A stretch of DNA of 64,000 bases. Source: Coccinella septempunctata. Lineage: Eukaryota; Arthropoda; Insecta; Coleoptera; Coccinellidae. Both the position numbers and the translations under genes were made by a program. This document shows positions 43,285 to 53,495 of the stretch, piece after piece. Where the stretch lies: assembly GCF_907165205.1 (NCBI RefSeq), contig NC_058196.1:25524501-25588500 (forward strand). Reading direction: 5' to 3'. Below the pieces are notes generated by a model that did no database searches, had not been told where the DNA came from, and worked only from the letters and a program-made list of their open reading frames with translations. Every line of letters begins with the position of its first letter. Position 1 is the first letter of the stretch.

Positions 43285-44596
43285 ATGTACTTGAAAGCAC
43301 TCGTTCTTATAATTTGTACAAACAATTGCTATGGCTTTTTGGACGTGCTAGTAGGTGTTGCATCATATGGTTATGACGCAATGAAGTGTAGAATGGTTGA
43401 TACCTGTTGCACGGAAAAAGAAATACCTGCAAATTTTAAGGGTGAGTGTCTCAGTTCATTTTCAAGCAGCTTATTACATCTATCAAACACCAGCTCTTGA
43501 AGAAAATCTGAAAAAGAATGTTTTTGGACAACCATTGGTTGAAAGCACAGTTATCAAGGCTTTAAGAGCCCACTGGGATAAAAATTATGAACCTGAAAAA
43601 GCATTGACCATAAGTTTCCATGGAGGTCCGGGTATTGGAAAAAATTACGTTGTGAAATTCATAGAAGAATCTCTATATAGGAAGGGTATGGAGAGTCCAC
43701 ATGTACATAATTTCAACGCACGGTTAGATTTCCCAGAAATTGATAAAGTCAACTTATATAAGGTAATGGTCAAAGAATGCCAGGAACCTCTTTAATGGAC
43801 ACTTTATTACCAAAGTTTTAATATATTGATGTTTCAGGCTAACCTACAGAAATGGATTATAGGAAATGTTTCCAATTGTCCGAAGCAAATGTTTGTATTT
43901 GATGAAGTTCATCAAATGCCTCCAGGGATTTTAGATGCAATAAAACCATTTATTGATCACATTAGCTTTGTCAGTGGCACAAGCTTCAAGAGATCCATAT
44001 TCGTGTTTCTTTCGAACACTGGTTCTACTGCAATAAATGAACATGCATTGAACTTATGGAATATGGGCGTAGAAAGGGATTACTTGAAACTTAATGTATT
44101 CGAAAAGTTAATAGCACAAGGTGCCTTCAATGAAAAGGGTAAATTTATTTATTCGGAGATTATACTAGGAAGGTTGTCATGGTTCTTGATTTCAGGTGGA
44201 TTCCATTATTCAGAAACTATTAAGAGTAATTTAATTGATCACTACATTCCATTTTTGCCATTAATGAAATCACATGTTGTATTGTGCATCAAAAACGAGT
44301 TCAGCAAATTGGACAAATTTTATCCTTCTGATCAGGAGATCCAGTAAGTTTGTTTTCTTTAACAAGACCAAATTTTAAAAATAAACTAATAAAGTTTTCA
44401 ACTTTGTGTGCACTTATCGAATTTTTTTATTAGAACACTTTAATTATAGGATAATACTTTTCAACTATTATATACAATTTTTTTCCTAAGGGAAGTGTTG
44501 GACTTCATAGATTGGGGACCAGATTCAAAGAATGCAGTGTTCTCAAAAACTGGATGCAAAAGGATAAGTCAGAAAGTGAGACTGATAGCCTTCTGA
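43285..44596 (+). CDS. Torsin-family AAA+ ATPase of the ER/nuclear envelope
   Basis: Four exons, 43285-43441, 43494-43762, 43838-44343 and 44491-44596, join in phase to 345 residues; the first intron is only 52 nt. An N-terminal hydrophobic signal (MYLKALVLIICTNNCYG) leads to the torsin start NFKALEENLKKNVFGQ. Walker A is GGPGIGKN (96-103), with the torsin-specific Asn after Lys. Walker B is FVFDEVH (161-167), followed by ILDAIKPFIDHI as in torsins. FLSNTGS supplies a sensor-1 asparagine, and a C-terminal GCK matches the torsin sensor-2 cysteine motif. Torsins need a LAP1/LULL1-type activator because they lack an arginine finger. The Thr usual in Walker A is Pro here, and Walker B has His where human torsin A has Asp after DEM. 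Confidence 0.92.
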
Positions 44597-45086
44597 AGGG
44601 ATAATAATTACAAGAACATAACCGACCACATATGAGATTGCAATCAGTTGGAAATACCTCATAATGGATGATCAACTCTAATGTGGAATACTGTACATTC
44701 CATATCAAAAAAATTTACACAATCAAGTCAGATGTTTTAGATCTGTCCATTTAGGATATACAATTTTGTAATGATTATACTACCTATTGGATATAAAGTC
44801 TACCTTTTTTTCGCTAACAAATATAAAAATGCTGTTGAAATAATCACCGTTGACATGTGTATATATGTATTGTGTTCTTAAAGCAACTCCAACAGATTGA
44901 AAAACTAATTTCTTATTGCACACCTGACAAAAATAAATATAAAATATATTAAATATAAGTAACATACTCCATAATAAGAGAAACTTACCTTGAAATCTTA
45001 GTTGTACCAAAAGTCTATGCAAGTAACAGTTTTTACTGATACATGAATTAAGGTGTACAAAAAAATTGATTAATATTTTAGAAAAC

Positions 45087-45092
45087 TTTATT
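45087..45092 (-). terminator. Poly(A) signal of SRP9
   Basis: AATAAA on the minus strand, 18 nt past the SRP9 stop codon. It suggests a very short 3' UTR. Confidence 0.6.
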
Positions 45093-45109
45093 ATTTGAGA
45101 CCTTACAAC

Positions 45110-45400
45110 CTAACTTTCCTTAGATACCATATGCCTCATTAAGTTATTCAAGAATTTGTCGATTTTTCTTACATCTTGGGCTATCTCTGTTTTGAATTGC
45201 AAACACTGAAAAGTAAGTATTGAAACTAAATTTTCTATAATATTCGTCCACATACTTACGACAACGTTATCGGTCATTTTCAGAATCAGATGATTCTTTG
45301 AATGCACATATTTCATATTGTATCTAACCTTTGAAGGTGCTTGCATATATAATTTTTCAGCAGCTCTTTCAAATTCTTCCCAAGATTTTAGGAATGTCAT
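45110..45400 (-). CDS. SRP9: Signal recognition particle 9 kDa protein
   Basis: Two exons, 45400-45260 and 45205-45110, joined at phase 0, encode 78 residues. The start MTFLKSWEEFERAAEKLYMQ and the later KYVHSKNHLILKMTDNVV and AQDVRKIDKFLNNLMRHMV follow the SRP9 fold along its whole length. SRP9 pairs with SRP14 on the Alu domain of SRP RNA and mediates elongation arrest in the cytosol. The intron is 54 nt. The gene is convergent with torsin, 514 bp apart. Length is slightly shorter than the human protein (86 residues). Confidence 0.93.
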   Translation of the reverse strand: MTFLKSWEEFERAAEKLYMQAPSKVRYNMKYVHSKNHLILKMTDNVVVSMWTNIIENLVSILTFQCLQFKTEIAQDVRKIDKFLNNLMRHMVSKES

Positions 45401-47300
45401 TTTCGGTTATTTGAAGTATTTATCATAAGGATGAATGGTTGTTCTTGATGAAATTCAACTCTGAATGAAAACAATACAATGGGTTAGCAAGGTTAGAATA
45501 AGTGACAGTAATCGTTGCATATGTTCGTGGACATGACACTTGACATATATTAGTCATTGAACTCGAGAGTTCTTCTTGATTTCAATGCTATTAGTGTTCT
45601 GTCAAAGAGGACTGAGGAACCTCTTTGGTTCTGTGCCTGACAATCACTGACAACTTTTTAAATCTTTAGTTTTCTGTGATTTGTAACATATGTGACATAC
45701 AAAATTACATTACATACTTATACATAGACGTGTATATACATTGAAATCAATAAAGATATATCAAGTTCAATGATTGAATTATATTCATGTTCTGAGCCCA
45801 AACCATCCTCCTTTTGACGACGATTTTTTTTTACGCACTTGAAAAGAGATTTGCATATCTGGTAAAATAGTTAAAAGACAACTATTTTAATCATTGAAGT
45901 CTGAAAGACCTTCAACTTCAGGTTTCATAATCAACTTTAAAGTCACATCAAGCTCAAAGCTTCCCTAAGTGTCATTTTAAGTAGGGTTGAAGGAAGCTCA
46001 AGGTTTGATTATGAAACCTGCCGTAAGTCCTTTGATAGTTCAATTCCAACATTTACTATAGTTTTGACATAAGTATATATATTATATGTCCGTTTTCGTT
46101 CTATATTTTTGATTTTAATATACGTTTAGTTCTTGATATTTTCAAACCTATTTCGAAAATTGTCCATAATTATTAAATGGTAGTTATCTATTATATGGTG
46201 TTCTGATTTTTTTCATTTCAGTAAATAATGTCAAGAGTTACTAGCCGCCACTGATAAGAACTGAAAGTTAATATTCTTGGCAAAAGATATGTCTTTATAG
46301 AAGCATATGCCTCACTTTCCGCACGTTTTTCTTTATTATAAGTTGTAAGGAAGTCAACTATTTTCTTTGTTTATAGAAAGTATTTGCCTTCAAATACTGG
46401 CCTCATAATGTTAACATAATCTCACCGAAAAAGTAAGTAAGCCGGAGCAATAATAATTCTAAGGTTGTAATTCAAATGGCGCTTAAGTCAAGACAGTAAT
46501 CCGGGTTCGGCGACAACAGGTCATTTTCCAGTGGCTTCGAATACGTATTTCTCGGAATTTCATGGATGCAGGTACAGTCGGTCCTCGAAAATAATAATAC
46601 TTCCAATAAAAATTACTATTTCGCTAAAGTTAATATCCCCTTCTATTTTCTTTTATCTATTCATTTTATTTTTATTTCTCTTGCGAATGATTCAAGGAGG
46701 TAATACACCAAAAGAATTCAAGGGGGGTCTTTCATGATTTGTTTTCTAGGCCCCTTCACACTTTGCAGTGCAGTGAAATTTGGTAGTTAGCTAAACGCTT
46801 ATATTTGTCACTAACACTAACCCTTTCAGAACGGAATAAATAATTAACTGAAGAACAGTTTCTATTGAAGAATCTTTATTCAAATTCATATCCGAATATA
46901 CAATAATTTCATAAAAACACAACCTATTTATATCTATGCATTTATAATATGTATATATAATTTTCCTGCATAATATATCATACTTTACAGCTGCATATAC
47001 TCAAGTTTCCCAAAAAGTTGCAGTTGAAATGCATAAAGAGATTCTGCGGAATATCATATTTTTTGTTATAAAACTTAGAGTATTTGGAGCAATAGCCAAG
47101 ACACTAAAAAAGTCGCTCATTGAATTTTTTGTCAATTCTGAAAATCTTGAAACATGGGTAAATTGCGATTCTAAATATTACATCACACTTATGATGGAAT
47201 TTCGAAACTGAAAAAATTGTGACATTGAAGACCTCCCTTTTTTGAATACAAAAGCGGAGACGCAGAAAAAATATTATAAGTGACAGTTTGAAATGGTACA
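45401..47300. other. Intergenic between SRP9 and brinker, no gene seen
   Basis: No supported ORF or RNA gene apart from a small hairpin repeat at 45918-46022. The short ORFs near 46531 and 47029 have no domain. Confidence 0.5.
45918..46022. repeat. Small hairpin repeat, TTTCATAAT family
   Basis: CAGGTTTCATAATCAA at the left pairs exactly with TTGATTATGAAACCTG at the right; AAGCTTCC and GGAAGCT blocks inside also pair. The same layout is seen at 15750-15832. Confidence 0.75.
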
Positions 47301-47307
47301 AAAACCT

Positions 47308-47630
47308 AATTGCCAGTTTGGAAGTGACTGTTAGAAGTAATTGCCAATTCAAAATGACAATTTTGTACATAATTGCCAGCTCAAAATGACAATTTTGTAC
47401 ATAATTGCCAGCTCTAAATGACAATTATACAATGTAATTGCCAGATGAAACTGGCAATTATACATACTTATTTGCCAGATCAAACTGGCAAACTCATGTA
47501 TAATTGTCAGTTAGAACTGTTAAACTCATGTATAATTGTCAGTTAGAACTGGCAAACTCATGTATAATTGTCAGTTAGAACTGGCAATTATGTATAATTG
47601 TCCAATCTAAAAACTGGCAATTATAAGTTT
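47308..47630. repeat. 32-bp minisatellite of self-complementary units, about ten copies
   Basis: Units such as TAATTGTCAGTTAGAACTGG, completed by CAAACTCATGTA (32 bp), repeat across the region, with earlier diverged units built on AATTGCCAGCTCAAAATGACAATTTTGTACAT. Most units contain TTGCCAG or TTGTCAG facing CTGGCAA, so each can fold. The array ends about 1.1 kb upstream of the brinker start codon. Tandem origin is clear; function is unknown. Confidence 0.85.
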
Positions 47631-48177
47631 TTCCTGCATGTCCGCTGAGCGCTTTCGTGATTTTCTTCGAAGTAGATTTCAAATCCTAGAGATGGTATTT
47701 CAATTTATTATATCTAATGAATATCATATTATCAGTTTGCTCAAGTGTCAAATTCGTTTGACTTTCAACAACTTCCACCATATTTGTTTGGAATTTCGAT
47801 TTTCTGTAATATCCAACGTTCACCAGCGTTACCAAGTGAAACATATGTTTATGTGTATGTCGCATCATCAATCGAAAAAAAAATGCTCATATAATACTAA
47901 TTAATTATAACGGAACAAAATAATCATCCGTAAATCAAGTAGGCCGGCCGACATCATCCTCCGTTTTATCCGCCAAAAGTAACAGGTTGGCCGGAGAGGT
48001 GCCATAAGCTTTCTGAAAAGAAAAGCCGCACCAGCATTGATAAAACGGAGCCGAATCTTCTTTGCCCTTGTCGGGGTGAAATTATAATGGCATCGAATAC
48101 CCAACAATGATCGTTTCGTAGAATGAATGGCAAGGAAATCTGGAGAACAGAGACACGTTGTCTGGCCAGGCAGGCTT

Positions 48178-48193
48178 GGCGACAGCCTGTCTG
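48178..48193 (+). promoter_or_regulatory. Match to the Dpp/BMP silencer element upstream of brinker
   Basis: GGCGAC, then AGCCT, then GTCTG fits GRCGNC-N5-GTCTG exactly. In Drosophila this element binds phosphorylated Mad and Medea and recruits Schnurri to silence brinker in cells receiving Dpp. It lies 534 bp upstream of the brinker ATG, inside a locally GC-richer segment (about 47940-48500). Conservation of the regulatory role is inferred from motif and position. Confidence 0.6.
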
Positions 48194-48592
48194 GCGAGTT
48201 TCGCGCCACGTTGCCAGACCGCCGCATTCCATTCCGAATAAACAACTTCCGACGCTCGTATTTTCAATAAACCGACGAAAAACCAACGAAAACCATCAAA
48301 CTGAAATCGTGCGGACGCATTGACTTGCAAATTACGGACGATTTGTCGAAAATATGAATATTTAATCGAACCGCGACAATCTGACATCCACGCGGGCAAA
48401 CTCGTTTCAAACGGATGTCGGGGCCTCTCCTGCGTAAGGAACAAACTGCGACGTACGCTCGAGTCGCCTAGAGAAAGCTGCCAGTTGTTTTCACGTGGTG
48501 GAGGTGAGCAGAGTGGAGGTTTTTCTGTCGTTGATAGCTTCGTTAAATATATTCCAAGCCCCCTTTGATGGTGAACGTGAGAATAGAGTTTA

Positions 48593-48600
48593 GTCAGTGG
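48593..48600 (+). promoter_or_regulatory. Candidate brinker transcription start (initiator)
   Basis: A TCAGTG initiator-like hexamer in the context TTTAGTCAGTGG lies about 130 nt upstream of the brinker ATG. There is no well-placed TATA box. Weak evidence by itself. Confidence 0.3.
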
Positions 48601-48726
48601 GAGTGGGGAATTCTCTGAATTGTGACGAGAATGTTGCTACATAGATGAAGCGCAGTGTGTTATCCAGTTCGTTTTAAATGTTTATGTAAGTTATTTTGGC
48701 GAAAAGTGTACGACGATTGTGGAAAA

Positions 48727-49983
48727 ATGGCCCACGGATTGAGCTCCGTGTTGAAACGCAGCCCCGCAGCTATTACGTGCAAGTCAGAGGGCAAAAGTGG
48801 AGCAGGTTCTCGTAGGATATTCGCCCCACATTTCAAGTTGCAAGTGTTGGATTCGTATAGGAACGACGCTGATTGCAAGGGGAACCAACGTGCCACCGCT
48901 AGAAAATACGGGATACACAGGAGACAGATACAAAAGTGGCTACAGGCCGAGAATAATCTCAGGAACAGTGTGTGCAAAGCCAAAAGTGAGTGTACGAATC
49001 CAGTGGACAGTTGTAATAATAATAATAATAATCACGAAGTGAAAAGATACGGGATCGAGATGGCCTTGAGGCTCGGTAGACTGCAGGACGCCTCGAAGTC
49101 CCAGCTCGGAGATGGCGTCAAGCTTATTCCGGCGCCAAGTCAACTCGAGGTCAAAGCGGCTTCCGCCGCTGCCCCGGCCCCCCTCGATTTCACAACGCAT
49201 TCTCGCTCCTCTAGCAGTGCCAGCCCGATTGTCGCCACCGATCCCCCCCCGTACCCCGACTCGCCCATAGACTTGTCGTTCAAGAAGATCGCCTCGGGCC
49301 TGCCAAGCCCTGGTGCACCTGTGCCTTACCCCCCTTCACCGATCGCGACGCCAATGAGTCTCGGCGTTCAATCTCACCCAGATGTATGGGATCTGTCCAA
49401 GAAACGTAAGCTTGACGTTACTTGCCTGTCGCCCGCTGAATCACCTAAGCCCGTCAAACTGTTCAAACCTTATCTAGACGATTTCAACAAAGACAGTTCG
49501 TCTTCCTCATCTTCCACCTCTAGCTGCGAGGAATGTCCGCCGCCTTGCTTTTCTCAGCCGATCACACCACCGACATTTCCCTCTGATTATTACTTCTACA
49601 ACCACAACAACAACGTCTGCGATATCAAAGCTGAATGTACCTATACCATACACGAATTACAACCTAAATCTTCCCTTACTTGCTGCTATCCATACCCTTC
49701 AACTTACCCCGTACGAGAATATGAACAACCCTATTATTGCCAAAGTTACGACGATAGTTACACTCCGTGCTTGGCTCCATTGAAACAGCGACAAAGCTAC
49801 AGCCTGGACTTCAAACTAAGTGCAATAGATTGCTATTACGAAGATTCAACTTGCAAAGGGAACCAGAGAGCAGTCGCTAACAAGTACAACATCCACAGGA
49901 GACAAGTACAGAAATGGTTGAAGCAAGAAGAGGAATTACGGCAAAGAAATCAGATCATCAAACACACCCAACTTGTGAGGTGA
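48727..49983 (+). CDS. brk: Brinker transcriptional repressor with two Brinker DNA-binding domains
   Basis: An intronless ORF of 418 codons. ATG 48727 is chosen because the frame upstream (to 48655) has no ATG. Residues about 29-79 form a Brinker helix-turn-helix (FKLQVLDSYRNDADCKGNQR, then HRRQIQKWLQAE). A second copy occupies about 355-405 (FKLSAIDCYYEDSTCKGNQR, then HRRQVQKWLKQE). Between them lie PIDLS (180-184), a CtBP-binding motif, and FKPY (246-249), which resembles the Groucho-recruiting motif of Drosophila Brinker. The linker is Ser/Pro rich with an AAT-coded Asn run near 49015-49032. Brinker binds GGCGYY-type sites and represses Dpp/BMP targets in the nucleus. As I recall, Drosophila Brinker has a single such domain and is longer (about 700 residues), so two domains are notable. 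Confidence 0.93.
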   Translation: MAHGLSSVLKRSPAAITCKSEGKSGAGSRRIFAPHFKLQVLDSYRNDADCKGNQRATARKYGIHRRQIQKWLQAENNLRNSVCKAKSECTNPVDSCNNNNNNHEVKRYGIEMALRLGRLQDASKSQLGDGVKLIPAPSQLEVKAASAAAPAPLDFTTHSRSSSSASPIVATDPPPYPDSPIDLSFKKIASGLPSPGAPVPYPPSPIATPMSLGVQSHPDVWDLSKKRKLDVTCLSPAESPKPVKLFKPYLDDFNKDSSSSSSSTSSCEECPPPCFSQPITPPTFPSDYYFYNHNNNVCDIKAECTYTIHELQPKSSLTCCYPYPSTYPVREYEQPYYCQSYDDSYTPCLAPLKQRQSYSLDFKLSAIDCYYEDSTCKGNQRAVANKYNIHRRQVQKWLKQEEELRQRNQIIKHTQLVR

Positions 49984-52900
49984 GAACCAAGTTTCTAGGT
50001 TTAGTCTTTAAAGCCACAGAGTCTAAAACTTCTATATAAAAATATATATATTGTATATTGATTGATCCCAGTGGAAAATACATATATCTAGTTTGTATAT
50101 TCTTTATCTATAAAAAATAAGATTTATCTATTTAACATGTTTCTGTGACATGAGCAATAAGAAAGAAACGTATCACATATCCATTGAAGCCTTTATTGTG
50201 TAGATGCCTTATTTGTATGTAAATATTGTATTTCCCTGAACATGGGTGCTATGTATAGGTTTCAAAAAGACTTTATAATACCTTTATCTTACCGTGTGCC
50301 TTCTAGGATATAAGGAAACAGTGCCAAATGAAATGGATCTATAAATAGGTCTGATTTAATAAGCCATTACTTATCAATAAATCAAAGACGAGGTCAATAT
50401 TCACTGAACTCGTTTCTATGAACCCACGATATTCATCTGTGACATTTCGAATTATATTACGTCAAATGTTAACTACTCTTTAATTAATTAAATTTACACA
50501 GAATTTTTCATTAAGTATGGTGCATTATAAATATATTGGGTGAAATTCATAGAAAAGAGAATTTAGGTGTTAGATGGAAGTTTCACATATTATTCAAAGC
50601 TAGTTGTATTTTTGAGAATTATTTTTTTTTGCTGGCAGCTTTTCAGAGATTCTTTTAAGTTCATTGTTCACATTCACAATCAGTATTAGATAAAGATATT
50701 AATATCATACCTATTTGTTGAATATTGACGTTCAAACGAGGCCATTAATGAATTTAATTATGTATTTAACGTAGTTTGATAAGATTTATAGTTCTGAATC
50801 AGTTAAACTAGTCTTCCATAACTACATGTTATAGACTGTAGACAGTTATTTGCTGTAATAATATTAAAACAGTAATTTACTCGTAATGATGCAATACGCC
50901 TATAAACATCATTGTTCAATTAATGTATAAATGACTTTATTAAGATTTCTAACTTTTAAAAACTACCCTATGTGATATTTTTGAATTCCAACATGGAATG
51001 TTCATTGTACAAATTTCCATATTTTTGAATTGAAATTTTGCTTCAAACTAAAGTATGCACTTTATTAGTAACTTAACCAAGCTCAAAATTTTTGCTCAAA
51101 AATGGCCTCGTGCTGAAATAACCATATCGGACCGATTTGTTAATTTGTATGTTGAAAGGTCTGTTCTGTACATTCGAGAAATTATCAATATTTTGTATGA
51201 AATGTGTATATATTCAGAGGAAGAATGTTTTATTTGAGAGATTTAAGGATTTTTCGATTTGTAATACCATTATTGTTGGAGGTATCGTGAGTTGAAAGGT
51301 CTGCAGAGTATAAATTATATTAATAAATTTTTTACATTATTTGAACTTTTTATTTATTTCATCATTTGAGTTTTGTGTTCAGAAAATGAACATTCCCTAT
51401 ATAAAGTGGGAAGCTGTTGAAGCAACGATGAAGATATAATAATTTGCTTACGATTCAGGAAACTTTCAAGTATCTATACTAAAATGGAATCAACTTCACA
51501 CAATATGAACAATTATTCATCAAAATTCATTGGAATCTAGAACACCGTTGTCAGTAAGAGTAATATCCAGAGAGAATCAAGGAATTACCTACTATTCATG
51601 TCGTTTTTCAGAAAATTTGAAATCAATGTTATTCCTTTCATGTTATTCAGCATCAATAGGTATCATAAGTACCAATATCCCGAATCTAAATAACCTGGTG
51701 CAAATATTTGATTTAAACTGCATTAATCTTACTGAGGTAAGTAAATTTTCATTTCCTCTAAGGAATCTTCAACAGGTTGAAGGTATTTTTGACAATTGAT
51801 AACATCTGGATGACAACGCACTGTATGCCAAATTCATCTGAAGAAAATTGAATATGACTACTGACGAGAGGTGATGGGTCTTCTGATTGCCATCTGCTTT
51901 CATTAAAAATTGATTGATGAAAAATGATCAATTATATTTCAATAAATATTCACCTGATAAATATTGGCCAACAATTTTTCCCTCTGATTGGCTCAGGACA
52001 AATTAGTGCAAGAATTTACGCAGAAGCAAATCGATAATTTCAATTTTTTAATTTATTTTGTTTTAGAGTCTGGGACTGAAAACCCTAAAGAATTTCAAAG
52101 AATTTTTGAACTGTGTGATAGTAGTAGGTACTAGGTATTTTTCTCAGTAGATACCTATATATAATAGGGTGTTTTCAGCATTTTTAATAAATTTTATGAC
52201 GGCCTTTCTGTGATGAATTTCCCATGTTTTTTCTACAAAATATTCGACAACTTCAAAAAGTAGTACAATGTCATGAATGAGTACTCGAATTTTTCCAATT
52301 GGATTGCGTAACTCAATGATTAAAAGTTTCGTTTTACATCCAAAATAAACAACCGAATGGAGTGCAAAACTATGTACCTACTGGTTGCTAATATCAGTGT
52401 ATTGGATATTTCAAGTCGCAAAGTTTGTTATCTATAATTTTTACGTTTGTGTAATGACGTATTGATGAGTCACTTTATCGAGAAAGCTTTTTGTTCATTG
52501 TTAATGCAAACTGTTATCACAGTGCGATGGGTTAGCACCTGTTTTTGGGCCTCTCGGCCGTTTATTTCTCAGTCTTATCTCATTTTACCCAGTCCACCAA
52601 TTATTTGAGCTTGGTGAATCTTCGGCGGTTAATGATAAAGTAGTTCGAAGTTTGCACCAAAATGATCATTGAGAATCTGATAAGCCAGAGTAAATCAAAT
52701 TCCAAAAGACATTGCCTAATACAATTTTGGGGCATTATTTCAAATTTATTTATTTATTTATTTCTCAAACAGATTACAAATCTTACAAATACAAAACCTG
52801 TGCAGCTCCTTGAAGATTGACTTGAAAAATCTTTTCGAAAACTGGAATCCCGATCGTTGTATAAACTCCTCTTACCATTTATCGAAAAATTCGAAATGAA

Positions 52901-53495
52901 AAAATCGAATGCAAGAAAAATAAGTACAATAATAAGCAGCTAAGCAGCAGAAAACACAAATACATTCATTAAAAGCCAGCATATTTTTTCTTCTTCTGAT
53001 AAGGAATATTTTCTCAACTTCGCGACTATGTTGAAAAATAAAATTGACTAGCTCTCTGTATCTATTTCACATGAATTGGAAATTGACTTTATCCCATTGC
53101 TTTTACCATTTAGAAGGAGCCCCTTGCTTTCTTTTGAGTTCAATTGATTCAAGTTGTGAGCGATGATATTTTCTGTAAAAAAAAATTTTTTCTATCGGAA
53201 ATGTTCCTGTTTTACTTTCCATCAATCTCTTTGTATATCACGGATTCAGTGTGAATCGATTCCCAATATATTTTGCAGTTTCGCTCAAAATTAATCAGCT
53301 ATCTTATCAGGGAAGAGTGTGAGGGAAACAGATAAGTCTTTATGGATTCAATGAGTAATTATAAATCTTCACTGAGAAATAAACGACGAGATAAAATGCT
53401 GAAGCGGATGGAATGTTTCGCCCACGACAATACAATATTCAGAATGTTAAATCGGAAAACGAATTTGATTTCGTGCTGTGGTTGACCAGAAGACG
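49984..53495. other. Intergenic 3' of brinker, no gene seen
   Basis: Candidate AATAAA signals for brinker begin near 50376. The ORF at 51530-51799 has no recognisable domain. A reverse copy of the small repeat at 28660-28772 lies near 51985-52045. The rest is AT-rich; it may contain brinker enhancers, but I cannot point to any. Confidence 0.5.
51985..52045. repeat. Partial copy of the 28660-28772 element, reverse orientation
   Basis: GACAAATTAGTGCAAGAATT followed by TACGC is the reverse complement of the core at about 28682-28711. GAAGCAAATCGATAATTTCA extends the match more loosely. Confidence 0.65.

Noticed and set aside
43397..43493. Continuous reading into the second torsin exon from 43397
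   Set aside because: A 52-nt GT-AG intron at 43442-43493 restores the torsin sequence NFKALEENL; the ORF reading gives no homology.
47308..47630. CRISPR-like array
   Set aside because: Units are contiguous 32-bp tandem repeats without unique spacers, in an animal genome.
47901..48444. Overlapping minus-strand ORFs of 106-120 codons upstream of brinker
   Set aside because: They lie antisense in GC-richer promoter sequence, overlap one another in different frames and show no domain.
48655..48726. 24-codon extension of brinker
   Set aside because: The frame begins at GTG; the first ATG is at 48727 and the conserved domain starts shortly after it.
51530..51799. 89-codon ORF downstream of brinker
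   Set aside because: No recognisable domain and no supporting promoter or splice context; length is within chance for this region.
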